Positions 1 to 8,730 are shown, counted from the first letter of the stretch. The stretch is DNA of 64,000 nucleotides from Mycobacterium sp. ST-F2 (GCF_001905655.1 NZ_JMHT01000057.1:90460-154459); one strand, 5' to 3'. Program-made: numbers and translations. The notes: generated from the letters alone by a model not told the origin.

Positions 1-2
1 GA

Positions 3-614
3 ACCGCACTGGCCCTGTCCCCGCTGGCGGTGCCGATGCTCATCCTGTCCCCGCTGTCGTCGTGGTATCTGCCGAAACTGGGGCTGCGCGTCGTGGTGGT
101 CGCCGGCCTGGGGCTCCTGTCGGTCGGCTTGCTGTCCCTGTGCCTGGTGCGCATCGACTCGTCGTACTGGGCCGTCGCCTGGCCACTGCTGGTGGTGAGT
201 ACCGGAGTCGGAATATTCACCGCGCCAACGACTTCGGCGATCATGACATCGGTGCCGGACGCCAAGCAGGGGGTGGCCTCGGCGGTCAACGACACCACCC
301 GGGAAGTGGGCTCAGCCCTCGGGATCGCACTGACCGGCTCCCTCCTGGCAGCCGGATATACCAAGCACATCGGGCCCGCCGTCGCCGGTTTTCCGGCTCC
401 GCTGCAAGACGCCGCGCGCGGCTCGCTGGCCGGCGCGGTCGCCGCCGCGCCCCATCTGGGCCCAGTCGGCGGTCAGCTCCTGACCGTGGCCCGGGTGGCG
501 TTCCTGCACGCCATGCAGACCTCGCTCGTGGTGCTGGCGTCGATCACCGCGGTCGCCGGTCTGCTGATCGCGTTCTGGGCGCCCGGCCGCGAACGTATAC
601 CACCCAACGACTAG
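3..614 (+). CDS. MFS drug:proton antiporter, 3' part only (DHA2/EmrB type)
   Basis: The frame is open from the first bases of the window and ends in TAG at 612-614, so this is the C-terminal ~203 residues of a gene that begins upstream. The visible part has at least four hydrophobic membrane segments and a cytoplasmic-loop stretch with DAKQGVASAVNDTTREVGSALG, the typical C-terminal-half signature of 14-helix DHA2 (EmrB/QacA) exporters, including the NxxREVGxALG helix. It ends in a short charged tail. These proteins expel drugs or lipophilic compounds at the cost of the proton gradient. The substrate cannot be inferred. It converges on mftG with about 200 bases between; no strong terminator hairpin was seen there. 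Confidence 0.85.
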   Translation, partial: TALALSPLAVPMLILSPLSSWYLPKLGLRVVVVAGLGLLSVGLLSLCLVRIDSSYWAVAWPLLVVSTGVGIFTAPTTSAIMTSVPDAKQGVASAVNDTTREVGSALGIALTGSLLAAGYTKHIGPAVAGFPAPLQDAARGSLAGAVAAAPHLGPVGGQLLTVARVAFLHAMQTSLVVLASITAVAGLLIAFWAPGRERIPPND

Positions 615-684
615 TCGACACAAGCATTTTCGCGATTCGCGTGCGCCAGGTGGCCACTCAGCGGCTAAGAGCGTGGGTCGGTAT

Positions 685-700
685 CACAATTGACTGTGCG
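685..700. repeat. 16-bp intergenic repeat, copy 1 of 2
   Basis: The sequence CACAATTGACTGTGCG here is repeated exactly at 34417-34432, also intergenic. Its TTGACTGTGC portion (690-699) is also present in inverted orientation at 739-748, giving a 10-bp inverted repeat with a 39-nt spacer in the 615-815 gap. It contains a TTGACT -35-like hexamer and CACA...TGTG symmetry. Function is unknown; a regulator site is one option. Confidence 0.4.
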
Positions 701-815
701 TCTACGCAGTTCGGTACTCGAGCTTTTCCTGCGCCAGTGCACAGTCAACGCCCACAAGGCATTTGCTTGTCAAGTGCCCAGCCCCTAGCGGCCGAACCGT
801 TACCGACCCACGCTC

Positions 816-2222
816 CTAGGACGCGATGAATTGCGCGGCCCGGTGCGCCAGCATGACGATGGTCGCGTGCGGGCCCCGGGCGGTGATGCCGGGCAGTGCG
901 GCGCCGTCGGCCACCCATAACCCGTCGACGCCGCGCACGCGGCAGTGCGGGTCCAGGACGGCGCGTTCGTCGCCGTCAGCGCCCATCGGCGCGGTGGCCG
1001 ACAGATGCTGCGCGGTGGACCACGCGGGCTCGCCGCCGGCGACGGCGTCGCCGAACAGGTCGCGACACAGTTCGTACCCGACCTGCAACGCCGCGGCGTC
1101 GGCCGGGTCGGCGTCGTAGCGGTGCTCGATGGCCGGGCGCACGTCGGGATCGTCCGACACCAGCAGGACCCGACCCTCGGCACGCGGCCGCATCAAGGAG
1201 ATGCCGAGGTGCACCGGATCGGAACCGTCGGCGACACCGCCCGTCATGGCCGCGAAACCCCACGTGTACGGCCGGATCTCAAGCTCTTCGGTGGTGAGCA
1301 GCAACTCGAGCGGCGGGCGGCCGGGGGCCGCGGGCCAGGTCGTGGGCACCACCCATTCCGGGTGATCCGCGCAGGCGACACCCACCGGCAGGTCGGCCAC
1401 CACCGACACGCCGACGCTCCGTAACTGTGCGGCCGGCCCGATGCCGGACAGCATCAACAGGTGCGCTGATTCAATTGCCCCGGCGCACAACACGATCCGG
1501 TCGGCATACCGGTCCGCCACCCCCTCGGGTCCGAGACACCTGACCCCCACCGCGCGGTCGCCGTCGAACAACACCCGCAGCGCACGCGTCCCCGCGAGCA
1601 CCCGCAGGTTGTCCCGGCCACGCGCGGCCGTCAGGTAGACCTCGCCAGGACCGTGCCGGTGTCCGGTGTCGTCGATGTTCAGCGGCACCGCGCCGAGACC
1701 GGGCCGCACCCCGGCCTCGGCATTGAGGTCGTCGATCCACGAGTACCGGACGGCCGCCGCGTCGCGGAAAGCCTGTGAGGATGCTGCGAATTCGCTGATA
1801 CGGCGCACCGGAACGGGGCCCGTCGAACCGTGCTCGGCACCGTCGAAGTCGTGGTCCGTTTCGATGGCGCAGTAATGCGGCACGACGTCGGACCAGGCCC
1901 AGCCCGGCACCGCCCAGGCGTCGAAATCCGACGGCCAGGCGCGGCAGAAATAGCCGCCGTTGATGGCTCCGGACCCGCCGAGCACCCGCCCCCGCACGAT
2001 GTCCACGGACCGCGCCGGGTTCTGCGTCAACGTCGTGCGGTGCTGCCGCGCCACGGTGCTGTCGACGCCGACCGGCAACACCCAGCCCGGCTCCGGGCGG
2101 ACGGTACCGCCGGTCTCCAGAAGAGTCACCCGGCAGGCGGGATCGGCCGAAAGACGCTCGGCCAGAACACAGCCGGCACTGCCGGCCCCGACGATCAGGA
2201 CGTCATCGCGGCGCGGGCTCAA
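816..2222 (-). CDS. mftG: MftG, mycofactocin-associated GMC oxidoreductase
   Basis: A 468-residue flavoprotein of the glucose-methanol-choline family. The FAD-binding dinucleotide motif IVGAGSAGCVLAERL is at about residues 8-22, followed by the GMC signature GRVLGGSGAINGGYF, and a C-terminal active-site region with TAQHLSATAPMG and VDGLWVADGAALPG. In the mft pathway MftG is thought to pass electrons from reduced mycofactocin to the respiratory chain, so recycling the cofactor. I place the start at a TTG at 2222 that overlaps the mftF stop by 4 nt (TTGA); the reading frame is open further upstream but that would overlap mftF deeply. Last gene of the minus-strand mftABCDEFG operon. Length fits the family (about 470-480). 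Confidence 0.9.
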   Translation of the reverse strand: MSPRRDDVLIVGAGSAGCVLAERLSADPACRVTLLETGGTVRPEPGWVLPVGVDSTVARQHRTTLTQNPARSVDIVRGRVLGGSGAINGGYFCRAWPSDFDAWAVPGWAWSDVVPHYCAIETDHDFDGAEHGSTGPVPVRRISEFAASSQAFRDAAAVRYSWIDDLNAEAGVRPGLGAVPLNIDDTGHRHGPGEVYLTAARGRDNLRVLAGTRALRVLFDGDRAVGVRCLGPEGVADRYADRIVLCAGAIESAHLLMLSGIGPAAQLRSVGVSVVADLPVGVACADHPEWVVPTTWPAAPGRPPLELLLTTEELEIRPYTWGFAAMTGGVADGSDPVHLGISLMRPRAEGRVLLVSDDPDVRPAIEHRYDADPADAAALQVGYELCRDLFGDAVAGGEPAWSTAQHLSATAPMGADGDERAVLDPHCRVRGVDGLWVADGAALPGITARGPHATIVMLAHRAAQFIAS

Positions 2223-3637
2223 GTCCGGATCTGCGGCTTGAGCGCGCCCAGATGCCGCTCCCGCACCACGCCACCCCACAGTCCCAGGCCGTAGGCGATG
2301 TCGTCGAGACGCTTGAGCAGCAGATAGGCCAGCAGGCCGACGCGTTGGGTGTTGTCGTCGACCGTGTGGTGGCGGCGCGCCCAGTCGACGACGCCGTCGA
2401 CGATCGCGGCGATCAGCACCACCTGCCGCCAGCGCCGGAAACACACCGCCAACACCAGGGCCACCGGCCAGTAGTGCCGACACAGCGCCGCAGCGAGTTG
2501 CAGCGCGGCCGCCCACAGTCCCTGCGCAGCCACCGCGGCGACTTCCCGCGGTTCGGTGTCGATGGAGCGCAGGGAGTTGGCGATGCGCCGGCCCGTGATC
2601 GCGGCGGCGATGGTCGAGGCCAGGTAGCCCACACCGGAACCCATGGCCAGCAGCACCCACACCACCAACGTCCAGCCGGAGATCACCAGCGGCGCCGTCT
2701 TACCCGGGTGCCGCACCGACAGCGGGGCGGCCGAGGAACCGTAAAAGGCCTTGCGGGCGAACCACTCTCCCAATGCGGTGCGGTGATCGTGCCCGACCAG
2801 CGCAATCGGCTCGTACCGCAGCCGGGCGCCGGCCTCGATGAACCGCCAGCACAGGTCCACGTCCTCGCCGGACTGCAGCGACTCGTCGAAGCCGCCCACC
2901 TGGTCCAGCGCCGCGCGCCGGCAGATGATGGCCGCGCTCGGCACGTAGGCCACCATGCCGTACGGCACCACCGGGGCCTCGCGCATGCCGAGGTCCAGCG
3001 ACGAGCGCACGGCCTCGTAGCGCGCGATCAGATTGTCGGGCTCGTGCAGGCCGACGATGCGCGGCGCGACCAGCGCGACGGCCGGGTCGCAAAAGTGCCC
3101 CAGCAGCGCTTCCAGCCACCCGCGACGTGGGACCACGTCCGAGTCCAGGAACGCCACGAAGTCGGTCTCACACGCGGCCAGCCCCGTGTTGCGGGCCGCG
3201 GCCGGTCCCCGGCTCACGTCATGCCGGAGCACCCGGACATCGCAGTGCCCGGCCAAGTCACAGAAATCGGCCGCCTGCAGCGGCATCACAGAACCGTCGT
3301 CGACCACCACCACGCGCATGCCGCGCAGGGACCGCACCAGCCGGGCGACGCCAACTGCGTTGTCCCGTACCGGAACAACGACGGTGACGTCCAGGTGCGA
3401 CGGCCCCGTCGCCGGCCGCGGGTGGGCCACCGTGGCATCGAGCAGGGTGCGGGCGAGCTGGGCACTCTGGGCGTCGTGGACCTCCAGCCGGCCGCGGTCG
3501 AGCATGGTCTGCGCCGCCGGAGCCAGGCGCAGCAACCGCGTCGGAGACCCGCCGAGCAGCGCGGCGCCCTCACCCAGCACCTTCACCCGGCGATCCACTT
3601 GGACGGCAAAGCCGTCGGGCAGCCTCGGCCCCGTCAC
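2219..3637 (-). CDS. mftF: MftF, mycofactocin glycosyltransferase
   Basis: A 472-residue family 2 glycosyltransferase that decorates pre-mycofactocin with a glucose oligomer. The GT2 start VVVPVRDNAVGVARLVRSL is at about residues 90-110, the metal/nucleotide-binding acidic motif is FLDSDVVPRRGW, and SGEDVDLCWR fits the catalytic-base/acceptor region. The last third has hydrophobic segments (around VISGWTLVVWVLLAMGSG), suggesting membrane association. I chose a GTG start at 3637, 13 nt after the mftE stop and preceded by a GGGGGTGGG Shine-Dalgarno-like run; a longer open frame runs back into mftE and is not credible. Length matches orthologues of about 470 residues. Confidence 0.9.
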   Translation of the reverse strand: MTGPRLPDGFAVQVDRRVKVLGEGAALLGGSPTRLLRLAPAAQTMLDRGRLEVHDAQSAQLARTLLDATVAHPRPATGPSHLDVTVVVPVRDNAVGVARLVRSLRGMRVVVVDDGSVMPLQAADFCDLAGHCDVRVLRHDVSRGPAAARNTGLAACETDFVAFLDSDVVPRRGWLEALLGHFCDPAVALVAPRIVGLHEPDNLIARYEAVRSSLDLGMREAPVVPYGMVAYVPSAAIICRRAALDQVGGFDESLQSGEDVDLCWRFIEAGARLRYEPIALVGHDHRTALGEWFARKAFYGSSAAPLSVRHPGKTAPLVISGWTLVVWVLLAMGSGVGYLASTIAAAITGRRIANSLRSIDTEPREVAAVAAQGLWAAALQLAAALCRHYWPVALVLAVCFRRWRQVVLIAAIVDGVVDWARRHHTVDDNTQRVGLLAYLLLKRLDDIAYGLGLWGGVVRERHLGALKPQIRT

Positions 3638-3650
3638 TGTCCCACCCCCG

Positions 3651-4385
3651 TCATGCGAGCATTCCCCCCGGGCCGGGCCGCCATGTGCCGATCCTGCGCA
3701 CACAGCCGCCGACCATTTCTGCAAAGATACGGGCCCCCTCCGAGGCGGTGGCCGTGGTGGCGTCCCCCAGTACCCCGACCGGGCTCACTGCCGCCACCCC
3801 GCCGCGGCGCAACGCCGGCAGCAGCTCCGGCAAAGGCGCGGTGTTGCCGACGACGCTCTCGTCGACCCAGACGTCGGCCGGTGAAAGATGCAGCAGTACA
3901 GACGTTTCGGTATGGCCGGCGTGGGCGTCCGCACCCGCGGCCGTACACGCACACCAGGCCACGTCGCGCCCCTCGGCACGCAACAGCTCCGTCGCCGCCC
4001 TCAGCGCCGCCACATTGCCGCCGTGACCGTTGACGAACACGACGCGGCCGGCCCAGTTACAGACCGACCGGCCGAACTCCACCAGCAGAAGTTCCAGCGC
4101 CGCCAGCCCGATCGAGATGGTGCCGGGGAAACTCTCGTGCTCACCGCTGGCGCCGTAGCTGATGGCAGCCGCGACCAGCCACGCGGGCTGATCGCCGCCG
4201 TGGATCGTCTGCGCGCGCAGTTCCTCCGCGACGGACCGCGACACCGCCTCTGCGATCCGGGTGTCGGTGTCCAGCGGCAAGTGCGGCCCATGCTGCTCGG
4301 TGGCACCAAGTGGGACGATCAACGAAGGCCGCAAGGACTGCAACTGCCTAGACGTCGAGTTCCCGAGCTCGCTGGGAAAAGGCAC
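3651..4385 (-). CDS. mftE: MftE, mycofactocin precursor peptidase (creatininase family)
   Basis: A 244-residue metal-dependent hydrolase of the creatininase fold. Metal-binding motifs visible are GATEQHGPHLPLDTDT (Glu, His, Asp ligands, about residues 27-42), YGASGEHESFPGT, and NGHGGN. In the pathway MftE cuts the MftC-modified MftA peptide, releasing the small Val-Tyr-derived product that MftD then oxidises. GTG start at 4385 with GGCGG a few bases upstream. A 177-nt gap separates it from mftD, the largest gap within the operon, so an internal promoter or processing site is possible; the gap is AT-richer than its surroundings. Confidence 0.9.
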   Translation of the reverse strand: MPFPSELGNSTSRQLQSLRPSLIVPLGATEQHGPHLPLDTDTRIAEAVSRSVAEELRAQTIHGGDQPAWLVAAAISYGASGEHESFPGTISIGLAALELLLVEFGRSVCNWAGRVVFVNGHGGNVAALRAATELLRAEGRDVAWCACTAAGADAHAGHTETSVLLHLSPADVWVDESVVGNTAPLPELLPALRRGGVAAVSPVGVLGDATTATASEGARIFAEMVGGCVRRIGTWRPGPGGMLA

Positions 4386-4562
4386 CCGCCGATGGTAAGC
4401 CGAATTTGCCCGCTGTGCGCCAATTGTTGCCGTATACGCAACAATTCGTATCGAATGGTCAAATTTGCACGGATGTCAAGACCCTGGTGACCATCACGTC
4501 AGCCACGCGAGCACCGCACGTATCAGCGGACCCGTCGAATCAGGCGGCCCGGCCGAGCGGCG

Positions 4563-5738
4563 TTAGCCGCCCAAACGCCGGGTGAAGCCTTCCGGCACCA
4601 GGATGTCGTCCGGTCCCAGGTCGTGAATCGAGCCCTTGCCCAAGCCCCGCAGCGCCGAGTCGATGCCCCCGTGCATGATGTCGAGCACGTTCTCGACACC
4701 GGCCTGACCCTCAGCCGCCAGACCCCACAGGTACGCCCGGCCGAGCATCACCGCACGGGCGCCCAGCGCCAGCGCCTTGACCACGTCACTGCCGCGGCGG
4801 ATGCCGCCGTCCAGCAAAACCTCGACCTGGTCGCCGACAGCCTCGGCGATGGCCGGCAACGCCCGGATGGACGCCGGCGTGCTGTCCAGGTTGTTGCCAC
4901 CGTGGTTGGACACCGAGATCGCCGAAACACCCGCATCCACAGCACGTTTGGCGTCGTCGATGCGCATGACGCCCTTGAGCATGAACGGCCCGCCCCACAG
5001 CTCGCGCAGCCAGGCGATGTCCTCCCAGGTCGGCGCCGGCGTACCCATCCATTCGCCGTAGGCGTGGAAGAACGGCGGCGCGGCCTGGCCGCCCGTGGCC
5101 TGGTTCGGCACGCACAGCTCCGGCGGACGCAGGGTCTTGCCCCACGTCCACATGTAGCGCGGCTTGGTGATGACCTCGGGGCTCATCTTGATGATGGTCT
5201 TGATGTCCATCTTTTCCGGAATCTTGGGGCTGCCCCAGTCCCGGCCGTGACTGAAGCTCCAGTCGGTGGTGACGATCAGGCCCTTCGCGCCGGCCGCGCG
5301 GGCCCGCTCCGCCCGGGCCGCGATGTCGTCGCGGCTGCCGAGCCAGTAAATCTGGAAGAACGTCTTGGGGTTGGCCGCGATGACCTCTTCCATCGGCTTG
5401 CTCGCGAACGACGACAGCCCCATCGCGGTGCCGCGAGCCGCGGCGGCGCGGGCGACGGCGACCTCCCCGTCGGGGTGAATCGCCTGCACGCCGGTCGGAG
5501 AAATAATCACGGGTAGCGAAATCTCTTGACCCATAACGGTCGTCGCCATCTCGCGCTTGTCGAGCGCGCCGATGACGTGCGGCGCGAAGCCGAGCTCACC
5601 GAACGCGGCGACGTTGTCGGCGACGGTCAGCCCCTTCTCGCTCGCCGAGATCAGCGACGAGTAGGCGGACTTGGGGAGCCGCTTTTTCGCGCGCTCCTGC
5701 GCGATGGCGACAGTTTCGAACCAGGTATCACGGGCCAT
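4563..5738 (-). CDS. mftD: MftD, pre-mycofactocin synthase (FMN alpha-hydroxy acid dehydrogenase family)
   Basis: A 391-residue FMN protein related to lactate/glycolate oxidases. It shows the TIM-barrel signatures PVIISPTGVQAIHPDGE near residue 75, the active-site region SNHGGNNLD (catalytic His), and the phosphate-binding LLDGGIRRGSDVVKALALGARAVMLGR near the C-terminus. MftD oxidatively deaminates the cyclised MftE product to pre-mycofactocin, the redox-active alpha-keto amide. ATG start at 5738, 3 nt after the mftC stop, indicating translational coupling. Soluble; no signal sequence. Confidence 0.93.
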   Translation of the reverse strand: MARDTWFETVAIAQERAKKRLPKSAYSSLISASEKGLTVADNVAAFGELGFAPHVIGALDKREMATTVMGQEISLPVIISPTGVQAIHPDGEVAVARAAAARGTAMGLSSFASKPMEEVIAANPKTFFQIYWLGSRDDIAARAERARAAGAKGLIVTTDWSFSHGRDWGSPKIPEKMDIKTIIKMSPEVITKPRYMWTWGKTLRPPELCVPNQATGGQAAPPFFHAYGEWMGTPAPTWEDIAWLRELWGGPFMLKGVMRIDDAKRAVDAGVSAISVSNHGGNNLDSTPASIRALPAIAEAVGDQVEVLLDGGIRRGSDVVKALALGARAVMLGRAYLWGLAAEGQAGVENVLDIMHGGIDSALRGLGKGSIHDLGPDDILVPEGFTRRLGG

Positions 5739-5741
5739 GAT

Positions 5742-6932
5742 CTAGACAGGACTTTCGTTACAGAATTTTTGCGGAGCCTTGGCCGGCATGGCCAGGAGCT
5801 TGAGCGGGACGGGTCCTTTGCGGCCCCCGCTGCGCGAGTGGTCGAGGTGCGACTTGGGCTTCTCCCGATCGAGCGCCAGGGCAGGCTCGCCGTAGCCCTG
5901 CACGCACTCGGGGTCCGGTCCGTCCAGCGGCAGACCGGTGAAGAACTTGGCCGCCATGCAGCCGCCGCGGCAGCTGTCATAGTGCCCGCAGCTGCCGCAG
6001 GCGCCGGCCGACTGCGGTTCCCGAAGCTCGCGGAACAGCGGCGCGTTCTGCCAGACGTTCTGGAATCCGTTGTCGCTGAGGATGTTTCCAGCCAGGAAGC
6101 GCTCGTGGATGGCGAACGGGCAGGCGTAGACGTCACCCACGGGGTCGATGAGGCACACGACACGACCGGCGCCACACAGGTTCAGGCCGGCCAGCGCGCC
6201 GGGCTCACCGAGGCCGGACAGGTGGAAGAACGAGTCGCCGGTGAGCACCCGCTCGCCCTTGGCGACCAGCCAGTTGTACAGCTGCACCTGCTGCTCGGCA
6301 GTGGGGTGCAGGTCGTCCCACACGTCGGCGCCGCGGCCCGACGGACGCAGCCGCGTGATGCGCAGGGTGGCGCCGTAGTTGTCGGCCAGGGCCTTGAAAT
6401 CGTCGAGTTGGTCGACATTGTGGCGGGTCACCACGACCGAGATCTTGGCGTCCTTGAAACCGGCGTTCTTCAAGTTCTCCAGGGCCCGGATCGCCATGGC
6501 GAACGAACCCGGTCCGCGGACCGCGTCGTTGATCTCCGCGGTGGCGCCGTCGAGCGAAATCTGAACGTCCACATAGTCACTCGCGGCCAGCTTGGCCGCG
6601 ACCGCCTCGTCGATGCGCACCCCGTTGGTGGAGAACTTGACGCCGACGTGGTGCTCGGTGGCGTAGTCGACGAGCTCCCAGAAGTCAGACCGCACCGTCG
6701 GCTCGCCGCCGCCGATGTTCACGTAGAACACCTGCATGCGCTCGAGCTCGTCGATGATGTCCTTGCACTGCTGGGTGGTCAGCTCGCGCGGGTCGCGCTT
6801 GCCCGACGACGACAGGCAGTGCACGCAGGACAGGTTGCAGGCGTAGGTCAGTTCCCACGTGAGGCAGATGGGCGCGTCGAGGCCATGCTCGAACTGCTCG
6901 ATCAGCCGGGGCACGGGTGCCGTAGCGGTCAT
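5742..6932 (-). CDS. mftC: MftC, mycofactocin radical SAM maturase
   Basis: A 396-residue radical S-adenosylmethionine enzyme. The [4Fe-4S]-binding CxxxCxxC motif is CNLSCVHC at residues 32-39, and GGGEPT is the SAM-binding GGE-type motif. The C-terminal SPASM domain has many cysteines (CGAGRVVC, YACPF, CGSCGHYDSC, GGC, PEC) for auxiliary clusters. It oxidatively decarboxylates the C-terminal Tyr of MftA and then joins it to the preceding Val. ATG start overlaps the mftB stop as ATGA (6929-6932). It works with MftB as the peptide-presenting partner. Confidence 0.95.
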   Translation of the reverse strand: MTATAPVPRLIEQFEHGLDAPICLTWELTYACNLSCVHCLSSSGKRDPRELTTQQCKDIIDELERMQVFYVNIGGGEPTVRSDFWELVDYATEHHVGVKFSTNGVRIDEAVAAKLAASDYVDVQISLDGATAEINDAVRGPGSFAMAIRALENLKNAGFKDAKISVVVTRHNVDQLDDFKALADNYGATLRITRLRPSGRGADVWDDLHPTAEQQVQLYNWLVAKGERVLTGDSFFHLSGLGEPGALAGLNLCGAGRVVCLIDPVGDVYACPFAIHERFLAGNILSDNGFQNVWQNAPLFRELREPQSAGACGSCGHYDSCRGGCMAAKFFTGLPLDGPDPECVQGYGEPALALDREKPKSHLDHSRSGGRKGPVPLKLLAMPAKAPQKFCNESPV

Positions 6933-7264
6933 GAAGCGGTGGATCCTTCTGGGCTGTTCTGGTCTGCCGGGATCAGCATCTTGGACTGGACCAGCACGCC
7001 GAACGCGTGCAGATACGGCCCCTGCTGGTCATCGTCGATACCCGCGGCGCGGCAGGCGCTGCGCACGTCCGGGTGGTCGGCCAGCGAGTTGACGATCTCG
7101 ACGATGATGCGGTTCTTCAGGAACGAAAGTTTGCGCGTACCAAAGTGATACAGCAGCGCGCCGAACGGTTCGGGCCGGACGGCGACCTGGTGGTGCAGCC
7201 GCCAGCCGCGGTCAGGATCGAAGGCCACCTCCGGCCCGGTCCGGGCCGCGGCTGGTGCAGACAC
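6929..7264 (-). CDS. mftB: MftB, mycofactocin peptide chaperone (RRE domain)
   Basis: A 111-residue RiPP recognition element protein that binds the MftA leader and delivers it to MftC. The core reads GWRLHHQVAVRPEPFGALLYHFGTRKLSFLKNR, with the conserved PE.FGALLYH segment typical of mycofactocin MftB, followed by helical C-terminal residues. I take the start as GTG at 7264, 2 nt after the mftA stop; an open frame extends 6 residues further upstream into mftA, but that would overlap the precursor gene. Its stop overlaps the mftC start by 4 nt. Confidence 0.9.
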   Translation of the reverse strand: MSAPAAARTGPEVAFDPDRGWRLHHQVAVRPEPFGALLYHFGTRKLSFLKNRIIVEIVNSLADHPDVRSACRAAGIDDDQQGPYLHAFGVLVQSKMLIPADQNSPEGSTAS

Positions 7265-7266
7265 GG

Positions 7267-7362
7267 TCAGTAGACCCCGCACATACCGTCGATCGAGACC
7301 TCTTCGACCAGAGTCTCGGTGACCAGTTCTGCGTCGGAATTAGCCTGCTGATTCGAGTCCAT
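7267..7362 (-). CDS. mftA: MftA, mycofactocin precursor peptide (31 residues)
   Basis: A tiny gene encoding 31 residues that ends with the diagnostic core VSIDGMCGVY-stop. The final Val-Tyr is the pair that MftC decarboxylates and crosslinks, and IDGMCGVY is nearly invariant in mycofactocin precursors. The leader (MDSNQQANSDAELVTETLVE) is acidic and shorter than I recall for slow growers. ATG start at 7362 with an AAAGGGG Shine-Dalgarno 6 nt upstream. First gene of the operon; mftB follows after 2 nt. It is easily lost to gene-length cutoffs. Confidence 0.96.
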   Translation of the reverse strand: MDSNQQANSDAELVTETLVEEVSIDGMCGVY

Positions 7363-7386
7363 GGATCGCCCCTTTCGCTACCGTGG

Positions 7387-7409
7387 CAGTTGTCGGGACT
7401 CGACAACTG
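7387..7409. promoter_or_regulatory. Probable MftR operator (9-bp perfect inverted repeat)
   Basis: CAGTTGTCG (7387-7395) and CGACAACTG (7401-7409) are perfect inverted repeats around a 5-nt spacer, in the 101-nt gap between divergent mftA and mftR. The position and symmetry fit the operator of the TetR-type regulator MftR controlling both directions. Regulator assignment is inferred from position. Confidence 0.7.
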
Positions 7410-7463
7410 TGATCCAAGTCGCAAGAATATGGCATCGAGTGCCGAAACGGAAGGGCAGGTCTG

Positions 7464-8096
7464 ATGCGGACCGAAACGGTGCGTCCCGAGCACGACGCCG
7501 GGACCGCCCCACAGCACGGCCGCGTGGGCCGTCGCCGCTCCACCACGCGCGACCACATCACCGATGTCGCGCTCGAACTGTTTGCAACCCGCGGCTTCGA
7601 CGACGTCAGCGTCGACGACGTCGCCCAGGCCGCCGGCATCTCGCGGCGCACTCTGTTCCGGTACTTCTCGTCAAAGAATGCCATCCCGTGGGCCGACTTC
7701 GACGCGAGTTTGACCGATCTGCGGAACCTGTTGAATGCCGTCCCCCACGACATGCCACTAGATGCGGCATTGCGGTCAGCTCTGTTGGAATTCAACAGCT
7801 TTGACGCATCCGAGACACCCCGGCACCGGCGCCGCATGCAGGTGATCCTGCAGACCGACGCGCTGCAGGCCTACTCGATGACCATGTACGCCGGCTGGCG
7901 GGGCGTGATCGCGGCCTTCGTCGCCCGGCGCCTGGACGCCAAGCCGGCCGACCTGGTGCCGCAGACCGTGGCGTGGACTGTGCTCGGGGTGGCCCTGACC
8001 GCCTACGAACAGTGGCTCGCCGACGAGACCGTCTCCCTGCCCGACGCCCTGGGCGAGGCCTTCGACGTCGTCCGCGACGGGCTGCGCTCGGTGTGA
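7464..8096 (+). CDS. mftR: MftR, TetR-family regulator of the mycofactocin operon
   Basis: A 210-residue TetR-type repressor. The helix-turn-helix lies at about residues 27-70 (DVALELFATRGFDDVSVDDVAQAAGISRRTLFRYFSSK), followed by a helical ligand domain. Divergent from mftA with a shared palindromic operator, which is the usual mftR arrangement. In M. smegmatis the orthologue has been reported to respond to long-chain acyl-CoA (from memory). ATG start at 7464 with GGAAGGG about 8 nt upstream. A long palindrome immediately follows the stop and may end its transcript. Confidence 0.9.
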   Translation: MRTETVRPEHDAGTAPQHGRVGRRRSTTRDHITDVALELFATRGFDDVSVDDVAQAAGISRRTLFRYFSSKNAIPWADFDASLTDLRNLLNAVPHDMPLDAALRSALLEFNSFDASETPRHRRRMQVILQTDALQAYSMTMYAGWRGVIAAFVARRLDAKPADLVPQTVAWTVLGVALTAYEQWLADETVSLPDALGEAFDVVRDGLRSV

Positions 8097-8097
8097 T

Positions 8098-8140
8098 TTG
8101 TGCACGGTTTTCCGCGGTCAGCGCGGAAAACCGTGCACAA
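8098..8140. repeat. Long palindrome, copy 1 (terminator-like or dispersed repeat)
   Basis: TTGTGCACGGTTTTCCGCG (8098-8116) is perfectly inverted at 8122-8140 around a 5-nt spacer. A near-identical palindrome lies at 10018-10060. It begins 2 nt after the mftR stop. There is no T-run, so it is not a classic terminator, but a 19-bp stem would be very stable in RNA. Confidence 0.85.
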
Positions 8141-8172
8141 GTCACAAGAAGTTCCGGTCGGGGCGTCGGAGA

Positions 8173-8730
8173 ATGACCGCCCGACGCGACGATAAAGGTG
8201 TGAGCGGCGAATCAGACGGTGATGCTCCGCAGACGCTGCTGGCGCTGTACGACTCGGCGCTACCGGTGATCTACGGGTACTTCGTACGGCGCTGCGGTGA
8301 CCGGGGCACCGCAGAGGACCTGACGTCGGAGACGTTCCTGGCGGCGATGGACGCCGCCCGGCGCGATGAGCCACCAGCCATCTCGGTGCCGTGGCTCATC
8401 GGCGTGGCCCGCCACAAATTGGCCGATCACTACCGCCGCCGACACGACCGCTTCACCGTGCCGGTAGCTGAAACACCCGAGCCCGCAGAACCTTTCGACG
8501 ACTGGGATGCCGAGCTGGATCGGCTGGTCGCCGAGGCGACGCTGGCCCGGTTACCCGAACCGCACCGCATGGTGCTGACGCTGCGATATCTGGACGACCG
8601 CCCCGTGCCCGAATGCGCCGAGTTGATCGGACGCACCGTGCACGCCACCGAGGCACTGCTGGTGCGGGCCAAGCGGGCATTCCGAAACGAATACCAGGAC
8701 ACCGAACACCAGGACGGAGGTGCGTCATGA
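8173..8730 (+). CDS. ECF-type RNA polymerase sigma factor
   Basis: A 185-residue extracytoplasmic-function sigma factor. Region 2 is visible as YFVRRCGDRGTAEDLTSETFLAAMDAARR followed by PWLIGVARHKLADHYRRR (about residues 35-90). Region 4 is LARLPEPHRMVLTLRYLDDRPVPECAELIGRTVHATEALLVRAKRAFR, a DNA-binding helix-turn-helix. I prefer the ATG at 8173; an alternative GTG lies about 13 codons further in. Its stop overlaps the start of the VOC gene as ATGA, so the two are translationally coupled. No conventional anti-sigma gene is adjacent, so the VOC protein may be the partner or the main target. Confidence 0.88.
   Translation: MTARRDDKGVSGESDGDAPQTLLALYDSALPVIYGYFVRRCGDRGTAEDLTSETFLAAMDAARRDEPPAISVPWLIGVARHKLADHYRRRHDRFTVPVAETPEPAEPFDDWDAELDRLVAEATLARLPEPHRMVLTLRYLDDRPVPECAELIGRTVHATEALLVRAKRAFRNEYQDTEHQDGGAS

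Noticed and set aside
62..829. Long open frame overlapping the MFS gene
   Set aside because: Arg/Gly-rich shadow frame typical of high-GC DNA; the MFS reading has membrane helices and family motifs.
8117..8121. Attachment site of a mobile element at the long palindromes
   Set aside because: No integrase, transposase or target duplication is visible; kept only as a repeat.
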